Shown in pieces: positions 56,041 to 64,000 of a stretch of 64,000 nt of DNA. How positions within the stretch are numbered: position 1 is the first letter of the stretch; every line of letters begins with the position of its first letter. The notes beneath the pieces are model-generated. The model saw only the letters and a list, made by a program, of their open reading frames with translations, was not told the DNA's origin and did not search any database. Origin of the DNA: Choristoneura fumiferana. Its lineage: Eukaryota > Arthropoda > Insecta > Lepidoptera > Tortricidae. The stretch covers positions 21,415,805-21,479,804 of the forward strand of contig NC_133472.1 of NCBI RefSeq assembly GCF_025370935.1. The letters run 5' to 3'. A program made the position numbers and the translations under genes.

Positions 56041-56117
56041 ATGCCGTCTTGCGTGGTAAAAAAGTGCGTTAATAATATCCGAAACGCCAGAAAGGCAGAC
56101 CGGATCTCATATCACCA
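56041..56117 (+). CDS. Orphan THAP-domain first exon, copy 2
   Basis: ATG, MPSCVVKKCVNNIRNARKAD then RISYHQ, followed directly by gtaagt (phase 2). C-x4-C and the YH before the donor are those of a THAP zinc finger. As with 30158-30228, no second exon carrying the FP motif was found downstream; MULE relics follow. Probably a first-exon relic or the start of a gene truncated by mobile DNA. Confidence 0.6.
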
Positions 56118-56339
56118 GTAAGTCCTACTATTTTATGAAATTTTCTCCAATTAATTTAGATTGAAATGTTTTTCTAACGATACCGAATTCGCAAAGGTAA
56201 ACCAGGGCCCCATTTGAACTCATTAATCGTCTATTATATTGAATAAGAATGAGACATATGTTAGTATAAATAACGTGATCTATTAAATTATTATTATTTT
56301 GTATCTATGAATGTATGTACTATATAATCTTGGAAGTTA

Positions 56340-56560
56340 AATTTGACGTACTTCCAGTGTTCGGATTGACTTGAAATTTGGCACACTTATGTAAATCTGG
56401 TGACAATACGTATGTAAATCAGGTAGTAACGTCCTGGTAGTCCGACCAGGATCGTCTCCGCAGGATGGAACTCCTCAATGGTTAAGGGTATCGACTTGAA
56501 ATTTGGTACGGATATGTAGTTTAGATGACAATTCTGGAACAGTCAGCAATAAAAGCTATT
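56340..56560. repeat. Dispersed repeat (TGACTTGAAATTTGG family)
   Basis: GACTTGAAATTTGGCACACT, GGATCGTCTCCGCAGGA and GGAACAGTCAGCAATAAAAG; related copies at 58030-58220, 58830-59075 and 29573-29870. Confidence 0.55.
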
Positions 56561-56591
56561 AATTTTTTTTTTATTTGAAGTCTTCACAAGC

Positions 56592-57611
56592 TTAGGAGGA
56601 AGAGGGTACTGGAACCTCACTAAGCAGTGTCACCCAATAATCGTATATTTCCGACTTAGGCAACAGTGGAATAACAGCACACATTTCAGTAAATTTACGG
56701 CCCTCGCTGGTATTATTCATTTTTATTGACACCGCTTTCTTCTAAACCGCGCGATTAAAATGATATTAGCACCCTGTCAACTCACAGTTTGGGTACACTG
56801 ATTCACACGCATTGATTTGCGCTCGTTCGTAGTCGCATTTAAACTCATGCATAATTACACCCATTTCATTTCGCAGCAACGTGAAAAATCTGGAATAAGT
56901 GCTTTCTCTTTTATTTGGGAGCAACGCGAACAGTACAGGTACAACATTGGTTGTGGTGCTGCTAGCGCCTACGTCAGCATGAATAGTGTACATACAATTG
57001 ATAAAAGGGTTTGGGCACCCTTTTAAAGGTCCCATCGCTGAAGTATTGTATTTGTTTTTCCGCTGATTTTCTCAAATATTCGTTGCAAATATTAGTCGAA
57101 AAAATAAAAATGTTCTCCTTGTCTCCATCTTCCCGTACCAGAAATTCGTGTGCTAATAAATCTGGTACTTTGACATTTTCCAACCGAGTAAACTCAGTAT
57201 TATTTTGCTTCAGAAACTTCTGCCTGGCCCTGTTCTTACTTCGTCAAATGAGCACATACTAAAGCTGGGATCGGCTTCATGCAGATGTCACTTTTTTTTT
57301 CAAAAAAAATCTTTACCGGTGTCATTTTCTTACATGCTTCTACCATACAAGAATCTATGGCAACATTGCGTATGTTCTCATCGTAGTGGCTCTTGCAGAC
57401 ATGGTCACTTGCCTTCAGTACGTACTGTGTCTTTATTCTTGTTCAAAGTCGCGGAGGCGAAACAACCTGTTGTACGATTCGCACATTTCCAGTTACTAGA
57501 ACTTTTATTGTTGCGCCTAAAACTGTACCTGTGCCCGTCATAAATGAGAGCGGGGCGTCCTCTCTGGTTCTCAATAAAAAATATTTCACGATTAGCCATT
57601 GCGAAGCTCAA
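56592..57611 (-). pseudogene. MULE transposase relic 3
   Basis: Pieces in several frames: FLYWCH finger YDGHRYSFRRNNKSSSNWKC (from 57590); VKVPDLLAHEFLVREDGDKE; IQYFSDGTFKRVPKPFYQLY (first Asp); VVPVLFALLPNKRESTYSRF; EFKCDYERAQINA; ELTGC-stop-YHFNRAV; then EGRKFTEMCAVIPLLPKSEI to a stop at 56592. Frameshifts and stops are frequent and the final EGWH segment is absent. More decayed than 53879-55213 and from a distinct subfamily. Confidence 0.85.
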
Positions 57612-57744
57612 GAAACAATAAATAATGACATCGATTCCTTTTATGTTCGTATTGACACTTCATTTTTAAGTGGCCAATGTTAAGATAGCATCGGTAGTGG
57701 CAGTTATGTTTACACAAGGTTTTATTCCATTAAAAAGGCTTTGG

Positions 57745-58015
57745 TATAAAAATCGAGAATTTAGTGTATTTTGGGAACAGGCCGTTTTGTGAATGAATCA
57801 TTGGGAATCGGGTGTTCTGCAATTTCAAATTTAGGGTATTTTGGGAATGGAGCCTTCTGTGTATCGGCTTTTATGAGCACCAATCCATTTGAAATTGGCT
57901 CATATTGAGCAAACTGCAAATCGAGAACGGTTAATTTTGGTAATATGTTAATTCGGGTTTCATTTGTTATGAGAATAGTTTTTTTTAGATATTGGGTCAT
58001 ATTGAGTATTGGTGT
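57745..58015. repeat. Degenerate-phrase element (TTTTGGGAA words)
   Basis: Repeats of ATTTAG(T/G)GTATTTTGGGAA, TTCTGCAATTTC, TTGAAATTGGCTCATATTGAG, GGTCATATTGAGTATTGGTG at irregular spacing. No credible coding. Confidence 0.5.
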
Positions 58016-58029
58016 ATTTTGAGTTTACT

Positions 58030-58220
58030 GTCGAATGCATCGGAAAGCAGCCCTCGTACAATAATCTGGTGGTGACATCTTGGTAGTCCTACGAGGATCG
58101 TCTCTGCAGGAGGGAACTCCTCAAGAGTTAATAGTACCGACTTGAAATTTGGTACGAAATATAGTTTAGATGACAAAGCAAGTACAGTCAACAAAAATAC
58201 CAGTCAGCAAAAAAGCTTGT
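58030..58220. repeat. Dispersed repeat (TGACTTGAAATTTGG family), second copy
   Basis: CGACTTGAAATTTGGTACGA and AGTCAGCAAAAAAGCTTGTA; related to 29573-29870. Confidence 0.55.
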
Positions 58221-58279
58221 ATTAAAAACTTATTACAAGCATTATATTTAGGTACATGCAATGTAATGTAACTAACTAT

Positions 58280-58815
58280 GTTGGCTTACTAATGATTCGG
58301 CGAAAATTATTTAGAAAATTATTAGCTCCTAAACTATTTATCCCATATTTTTATTTAGGCGAAATGTTATTTCCCAACTCAACATTTCGGACCGATATCA
58401 TTTCCCAACTAATCATTTGATAAATTATTACCTGGGATTTTATTAAGATGTCGTGCTACGCTCCGCTTCCGCCTTAGCCTTCTGAACCTAAACTATCCAA
58501 GTCGCTTCTGCTCCGAGCCGTCTTGCTCGCTCGCTTCGCTCGCTCGCACAAATTTTGAAGTAAAACTTTGCAATATAAAAATTGGCCAAATGTTATTTGA
58601 CAATTTGTTATTCGCCTAAGCCAATCATTTGCTACATAATTATTTGCCACCTAAAATTGTGATGAAGTAAAATTTTGCAATATAAAATTGTTGCGAAATA
58701 AGAAAAATGCGGAGTAAAGTTATGCCAACGAATCGTTTGCCAAATGAAACTTTGCCGAAAGATTGGTTGCTAAGTGAAATTTGGCGAAACATATTTCGCC
58801 AAAAAGGAGGTACAC
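58280..58815. repeat. Degenerate-phrase element (GCGAAATGTTATT words) with GC-rich core
   Basis: Left: GGCGAAAATTATTTAG, AGGCGAAATGTTATTTCCCA, CATTTCGGACCGATATCATT. Core (58455-58555): GCTACGCTCCGCTTCCGCCT and TCGCTCGCTTCGCTCGCTCG. Right: GCCAAATGTTATTTGACAA, TGCCAAATGAAACTTTGCCG, GGCGAAACATATTTCGCCAA. The class is unknown to me. Confidence 0.55.
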
Positions 58816-58829
58816 CAACTGGGTGGAAT

Positions 58830-59075
58830 CTTTCAACTCAAATTTGAAGTGGATATCTTCAACCGATTGAGCTGAAATTTTACACGCATGTATAAATCCG
58901 ATGACAATTCAATATTATTATGACATGGAGTTGATCTGATGATAAAGCTAGAGGGTAACCATAGGAACTGTGATAAACGACAGGACTGCATCGAGCTTGG
59001 ACTCGTTTGATTAGACTTGACGAGTACTTTGGTTACCAGGGGCATAAAGTACAGTCAGCAAAAAAAAGTTATAAT
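58830..59075. repeat. Dispersed repeat (TGACTTGAAATTTGG family), third copy
   Basis: CCGATTGAGCTGAAATTTTA, GATGACAATTC and AGTACAGTCAGCAAAAAAAG. The stretch 59080-60380 after it has only chance frames. Confidence 0.5.
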
Positions 59076-60393
59076 AGAAGAATTTTGAGAAAAACTTTTA
59101 CTGAACTGTTTACGGAACCCTTCATGTACGAGTCTAACTCGTACTTGACCGATTTTTTATTCATGACTCTTGGGATAGATCTAAAGCGTTTAAGTATACA
59201 GTCTAGTGTTTGCTTACGGAGCATAATGCACTGTATTTAGTCTGGGCTACACTTAGCCTAACTCTCATAAAAAAGTGATCAATATTCTTTCTACCTATAC
59301 ATTTTACTTGAATTAAACTTGAACGCCCACCCTCGACATAGCTGTTAGTGCAATAACGGGCTTACCTTTGAATCGCCGACAAACGTTTAAGCGAATAATA
59401 AATAGTTTTTTTGGAATCTGTTGTTATTTATTATTTATCTTGAAATATTTCCGCTTTCTAAACTATATTCGTTTCGAAATCCTTCTTTTGGCATCCGCCA
59501 TTTTTAAAAATCTCGTAAGTGGCGCGGCCATTTTTAGCGAATTCTCTCAAGCGGCAGGGCCTCTTACGGGTGCTCACCGCAAATTTGGCATAAGTCAAAA
59601 AAAAGTAATTTATCAAAAAAAAAAATGTATGAGTACTATAGTTAAACTATATATCAAAAGATTAAGCATAAAATTGCCTAGTGGATTGAATAGCAATAAA
59701 AGCCATTTCATTGGCGTGAATTTAGCTAATCTTGATTAAATCTCAGGTTACTGAATTTTTTACCCTCACATGTAATAAAATAACTGTAATTATTAAATAA
59801 AACAATAAATTCTGAAAAAAATACGTTTATTTATTAGAATATACTTTAATATACACATTCCAATATTTTTATTACTTATCGTCATACATATTTTTCACAA
59901 TATGCGACTTTAAAAATCCGTGTTTGAAATTTCACACACGTGCGGTCAATAAAATTGGGTCATGTTTCAAACTGATTTCTGATGATTGTTTTAGTTAAAT
60001 CACTTCCATTATATACTTATTTTAAAGTGTGAGACATAATCTTATTCTATACTAATTATAGGTTCCAAAACTTGATAGTTTTATATTTATTTACAAAACA
60101 AAGTACCACTTTAAAAGTAGCGTCAGAAGACGACCTTCAGAAAAAGTCGTATAAAAGACGTTATTTTGCATTTACTAGAGTTGTGATTACAGACTAGGAA
60201 AAATAATAGTTAAAAAAAAAAACACTAGTTAACATTTTGACAGTAAGAAAATTGTGCGTGTACTTGACTTACATTTAAAGGATTGATACCAATAGTTTAC
60301 CTTAAAAAAAACTAATATGATGTAAAGTACGTACCTATACACCTATACATATTTAAACAGAAAAATAACACGCAACCTGTTAAAAAATGTAGA

Positions 60394-60480
60394 CGAAGAC
60401 GCGTGATTTTGTCAAAATTAGACATTAATGACATTGTAATAAGAACCACGGAATGCGTTATCGTGAATGACTCTACCTAT
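60394..60480 (+). repeat. Long inverted repeat, left copy, flanking piggyBac gene
   Basis: 87 bp starting CGAAGACGCGTGATTTTG and ending TGAATGACTCTACCTAT. The right copy at 63130-63215 is its reverse complement with about 8 mismatches. Similarity stops sharply at both ends. No TTAA duplication lies next to the outer ends. Confidence 0.85.
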
Positions 60481-60574
60481 AACAAGAGTAGACGCAACAC
60501 AAAATACACAATTAAAATAAAATTAAAAACATACAAAAAAGACCCAACCCAGTAACAGACCATTTAAAATATCA

Positions 60575-60700
60575 ATTCAAACAAATTCAAATCATTGTAA
60601 TAGGCAGCATGGGCACTTTTACACGTATTTTTTTTTAAACTATCAGCGCTTTCGGAAAGACTATCATTGCCAAGAAAAATGCGCCGCAAAAAAACAAAGA
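60575..60700 (+). repeat. LINE-like 3' tail repeat, third partial copy
   Basis: AAATTCAAATCATTGTAATA, GCATGGGCACTTTTACACG and TCATTGCCAAGAAAAATGCGC match 8105-8480. Confidence 0.65.
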
Positions 60701-60865
60701 AACAGCAAAACATCTTTCAACAAATAAAACAAAACCAAAAAAAACATCATCATATCATTCTTCCAGGAAACGGTAACAATAGTGAGGTACAAAAATAAAA
60801 TAAAATAAATATATAATTAACTACCAAAAATAATATAAACTAGTAGACTGGTTATATAAAATAGA

Positions 60866-61090
60866 CTAATGAATAGATACAAAACATTGGGACAGGCATG
60901 CAGCTTTATTGCAGCTGCCGCAGTATGTCGTGACCCGCTTTCTGCAGACCACACATACTCGCCGTTTTCGGCCCTTGAGCTTCGGGTCAAACTCATATTC
61001 CTTCAGGTAATGCTCCCTGACGGTATAGACAGCTCGCGGGCCCTGCAGTAAAGCTGCAGGAGGAAAAGTGCGGGTGAAATGGCGTTAAAA
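60866..61090 (-). pseudogene. Out-of-frame C-terminal zinc finger of the piggyBac transposase
   Basis: In the frame offset from the transposase body: VYTVREHYLKEYEFDPKLKG, then RRVCVVCRKRVTTYCGSC and NKAACLSQCF, ending at TAG (60868-60866). C-x2-C ... C-x2-C-x4-C-x3-C is the piggyBac cysteine-rich domain that binds the element ends. It is separated from the body by a frame change between about 61030 and 61095. Confidence 0.8.
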
Positions 61091-63062
61091 ATAGACAAAA
61101 CGAGGGACGTTCGGAAGGAGCGGTGAGTGATGGAAGGATTGCTATATTTACATATTATATAAGAATTTAAAATGGAGACATTCAGGAGGCGGCGGAATAA
61201 CTTTTTGTACCACACTTTTGTCCGTTTCCTCTCGATGGGAAAAGAGGCCAGCATCTGATCTTTCTTATCCACGCCACCCATCATAAGATTGTAGTCATGG
61301 ATAAGAACTGGTTTAGTTACCCCCTTGACTTGGGTGGTGGCGTTCCCATGGTACGTCGAGATCATCGCCACACGGTTCTGATCTCTCCATACCATGAGAT
61401 CGACATCGCCCGAGGTCAAACCAGTGATCTGACCCGGCCGCATTTTCGCCTTCGTCAAATCTGTCAGCTCTTTTGGTACAAACCGACGATTGGTACGTAA
61501 TGTGCCAACGCAGTCAAATCCGAGCGATTTTAATCTTCGGGCTAGAGCCGGTGAATTATAAAAATTATCCATCCATACCGTATGACCCTTGTTCTCGAGC
61601 CCTTGTAAGAGCGTCAAGACAATGTTCGGTATGAATGTTTGTAGCGGATCCGTGTTTGAAGCCGCCGTTGTTGTACGCTTGTGAGCGTGAACCACAAACC
61701 GCCATAAGTAGCCAGTTTGCGATTCACAGATCTCATAGGTTTTGATGCCTACTGCTGCAGCTTTATTCGGAATGAATTGGTTGATTTCCAACCAACCTTT
61801 CCACTGCAGCAGAGACTCATCAAGCGCGATGTTTTGCTGTAAGTTATACGAAGATTGGAACGCGTTATTTAAATGGTCAACTACTGGCTGGATCTTGTAT
61901 AATTTCGCCTCGGAATGGCTCAGGTTCAGCGTGTACATATCCCTATTGTCCCGGAAGTGTAAACACTTACTCAGGAGCTGAAACCTTCTTAGAGACATGT
62001 ACACGCGGAACCTGGGCGTAACAAATATGGTCTCATCGGCATTCCAGTAGTCGGACACTCGACCCTTAGTAACAACTCCCATCGCTACAATTAGGGCCAT
62101 GTAGACGTACAGCTCATCAGCTGTCGTGTCTTGCCAGTCGCATATGCGACTTTGTGGATGGAGGTTGTTACTAAGCATCAACTGGGCCGCCAACTGTTGA
62201 GCATATTTGTTCGTTTCCGAGGCTATGTGCTCCATAAATTGCCTATCCCAGATATGAACAAAAGTTTCATATGGGTCGGCATTTGGAACTGTTGGACCAA
62301 CATTGATGTCGGAAAACAACTCCCTCCTTAATGCACCTGGGATAGAAGGAGTCGGGAATGCTCTCCACTTAAAATCTAAAAAATCTCTCGGCTCCACCGG
62401 GGTATTCCAACTAGACGACGAAGCGGTGGCAGGGGAAACGGAGCGAAGTGGCGGTGACAGCGACGGAGAATCCTCAGTGGACTCGACGTCATCCTCCGGA
62501 GTCTCCAGGATAGCACCGAGGATTCTCGGTATGAAGGGTTGAGGTGATCCCTCCTCGTCGCTGTCGTCACTTTCGCTCTCGCTGCCTAGAAAGAAATGAT
62601 TAAGTGAACGATTAGAATTCCCTACCTGCGTCTGTATTCCCTGAACCTTACAGTTTGACTCTTTTCTACATGAATGGATAGTTACCCATGTTTAGAGCCG
62701 CTACGATATCGTCGTCGTATAAAGGACGCCGAGGCATCGGCGGTCGGCGGTCGGCGGTCGGTGTGTCTTGTGCACTGCCAGCCATACTATTGGTGCCACA
62801 TTCCATGAATCTGAAATATAACATTTTTTAAACTTCATGGAAACAACAATTGTTTAGTATTACAGCGAAGCAGTAAGGATTCTTACATGGCTGGCGAGGG
62901 CACGTTTGCGTCTTCCATCCTCGAAGAGCTGGTAGAAGGAGGACATAATACGGTAGTAGTTGGAGAGGAAGGAATAGGATGTTGGAGTAGGAGAGGAGGA
63001 GGAGGTAGCGACGAGGGAATAACTTGGTCAGGCTGTGGGAGAGGAGGAGGTGAGGGAGACAT
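61003..63062 (-). CDS. piggyBac-family transposase, main exons
   Basis: DDE/D transposase of the piggyBac superfamily. Exons in transcript order: 63062-62887 (from an internal ATG), 62810-62686, 62585-61003; introns of 76 and 100 bp are GT-AG with matching phases (2, 1), giving 627 residues. N-terminus Pro-rich (MSPSPPPLPQPDQ), then RRPLYDDDIVAALNM and an acidic run SESESDDSDEE typical of the family. Catalytic aspartates: IALDESLLQWKG (D356), TVWMDNFYNSP (D440), MMGGVDKKDQM (D540, D543); conserved RRFQLLSKCLHFRDN is present. The exon 3 frame is open well upstream of the first ATG-like codon, so the long exon is not the true start. The body runs out of frame before the cysteine-rich domain (60866-61090), by frameshift or an unrecognised intron. 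Two more in-frame exons lie upstream. Confidence 0.85.
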
Positions 63063-63129
63063 TTGGCAAACCCTGAAAAAAAAAACAACATGAAAACAAT
63101 GAAAATAATTTACACATATTAATACAATA

Positions 63130-63215
63130 TAGGTAGAGTCATTCACGATGACGCGCGCCGTGGTTTTTATTACAATGTCATTAATGTTCAATTTTGTCAA
63201 AATCACGCGTCTTCG
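63130..63215 (-). repeat. Long inverted repeat, right copy, inside an intron
   Basis: Reverse complement of 60394-60480 (about 91% identical). It lies between the predicted exon 63366-63280 and the exon beginning at 63072. Confidence 0.85.
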
Positions 63216-63279
63216 TGGATAGCACTAGGTATACAGATGAGTACACGTAAGTTTATACATCAAATCAAATACAACTTAC

Positions 63280-63787
63280 GGACTCCACGTGCGCCTTCGC
63301 TTACTAGTCAAAGCGCATTCGCTCGATTCGCCACTGGGGTAGTCTCCTATGTCCACAATTATGAGCCTAAAACATTATTAAGCATTACTACAGTTCCTAA
63401 AAAAAAAAACATTGCAAAAGAAGAAAAAAAAACAATATGAAAAAAACCTACTCATCAACGGCATCAGGTCGCCTCAATGCTTTGTTGGCGGTAGCACTAA
63501 TGTGACTACGGCCACGGCCACGGCCACGGCCACGGCCACGGCCACGGCCACGGCCACTTCCACTTCCTTCATCGCCGAGCTCGGGGACGACGACTGCTGG
63601 GGGAGGGGCGCAGCTTGTGCTGACACCGGCACTTCTGCCACCACCACGAGTACGAACACGACCACGTTCATCCCCAAGACGAGCAACGCCGCTCTCGGGG
63701 ACAATCGGGGAGGACGCACCACCACCTCTCCCGCCACCATGTGTGCGAACACCTCGGCTCCCTTGCCCTCCTCTTGTACGTACTCCA
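63280..63787 (-). CDS. Two candidate upstream exons: Arg-Gly-rich and NLS-like
   Basis: Exon a, 63787-63452: GGGRGGGASSPIVPESGVAR, ERGRVRTRGGGRS, then (GR)n and SHISATANKALRRPDAVDE, ending at gtaggt. Exon b, 63366-63280 (87 nt): LIIVDIGDYPSGESSECALT and SKRRRTWS, ending at gtaagt after a TTTTAG acceptor. Exon a (phase 2) joins exon b or, skipping it, the exon at 63072, and every junction stays in the transposase frame. RG repeats suggest RNA or nucleic-acid binding; KRRR suggests nuclear import. No ATG is present in exon a, so a further exon must lie upstream, perhaps beyond the window. The (GGCCAC)n run at 63500-63555 encodes the GR repeat. The model rests on splice signals and phase only. 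Confidence 0.45.
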
Positions 63788-64000
63788 CTTTATTAATAAC
63801 AAAAAACATGCAAATAAAGCACAAGCAAGTTAGTGCACCTACGCCACAAAGAAGTAATCATATACAAACCCACTTAAATCACATCTCCGTCCATCCAAAC
63901 ATGCCGTATCAAAACAAACCAAAAAAAAAACACGTGCAAATTCAAATTATTATCATTATAAATATGTAACTTCTAAACAACACCCATCAAACACAAATCC

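Noticed and set aside
59368..59739. 123-codon + strand frame
   Set aside because: AT-rich, Ile/Phe/Lys-biased, no motif and no splice partners; compatible with chance.
63474..63824. 116-codon frame rich in Val-Ala repeats on the - strand
   Set aside because: It is the (GGCCAC)n microsatellite read in another frame; the Gly-Arg frame has splice sites and phase compatible with the downstream gene.
1..64000. CRISPR array, operon, toxin or phage-like defence system
   Set aside because: The genes are intron-containing animal genes and eukaryotic transposons; all regular repeats seen are satellites or transposon arrays.

Overview
The window looks like a stretch of a moth or butterfly (Lepidoptera) nuclear genome. 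The evidence is AT-rich sequence, multi-exon animal genes with GT-AG introns, short TTAGG-type runs, and many dispersed families that I recognise as typical of lepidopteran genomes: snap-back MITEs, tRNA-headed SINEs, LINE tails, piggyBac-, hAT-, mariner- and MULE-type elements, and copia relics. The species cannot be named. There is no CRISPR array, rRNA gene or convincing stand-alone tRNA gene.

Four conserved cellular genes can be assembled exon by exon. (1) A HAD-family phosphatase of the PUDP/GS1-like group, + strand, four exons in 1857-9318, with a repeat-filled 6.5 kb first intron. (2) NDUFA2 (complex I subunit B8), - strand, three very short exons in 13048-16916. (3) DCUN1D1-like cullin neddylation co-factor, - strand, exons in 28144-35848, whose first coding exon is only the ATG. 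(4) EARS2 (mitochondrial glutamyl-tRNA synthetase), + strand, six exons in 39396-44719. The four proteins belong to unrelated housekeeping pathways; nothing suggests they work together.

The rest is mobile DNA in several strata. 0-13 kb: MITE relics, a 1.1 kb TTAA-bounded element, a 383-bp tandem SINE duplication and a 1.4 kb fold-back element. 13-28 kb: repeats inside the NDUFA2 intron, two abutting TTAA MITEs, a LINE 3' end, a hAT element with an exact 8-bp duplication and an internal (RTCC)n array, a CXC-type gene fragment between inverted arms, and a second hAT inside a fold-back. 28-45 kb: repeats in the DCUN1D1 and EARS2 introns plus a copia RNase H relic. 45-50 kb: copia gag/protease remnants with tRNA-iMet-type primer sites. 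50-57.7 kb: a nested stack made of a complete 3,045-bp MULE (exact 8-bp duplication, TIRs, two in-frame stops), a mariner, two further MULE fragments, a Harbinger-type insert and an orphan THAP exon. 60.3-64 kb: a piggyBac-family transposase gene whose catalytic triad is intact and whose 5' end appears to be spliced from several small in-frame exons, including an Arg-Gly-rich exon lying outside the element's long inverted repeats.

I found no operon-like or clearly new multi-gene system. The best leads for novelty are the spliced RG-rich/piggyBac gene model at 61.0-63.8 kb, the three-copy repeat with a conserved short reading frame, and the phrase-like degenerate elements, one of which carries a clear TTAGG-containing tandem array. 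All coordinates come from reading by eye; splice junctions were checked for GT-AG and phase, but no database search was possible.
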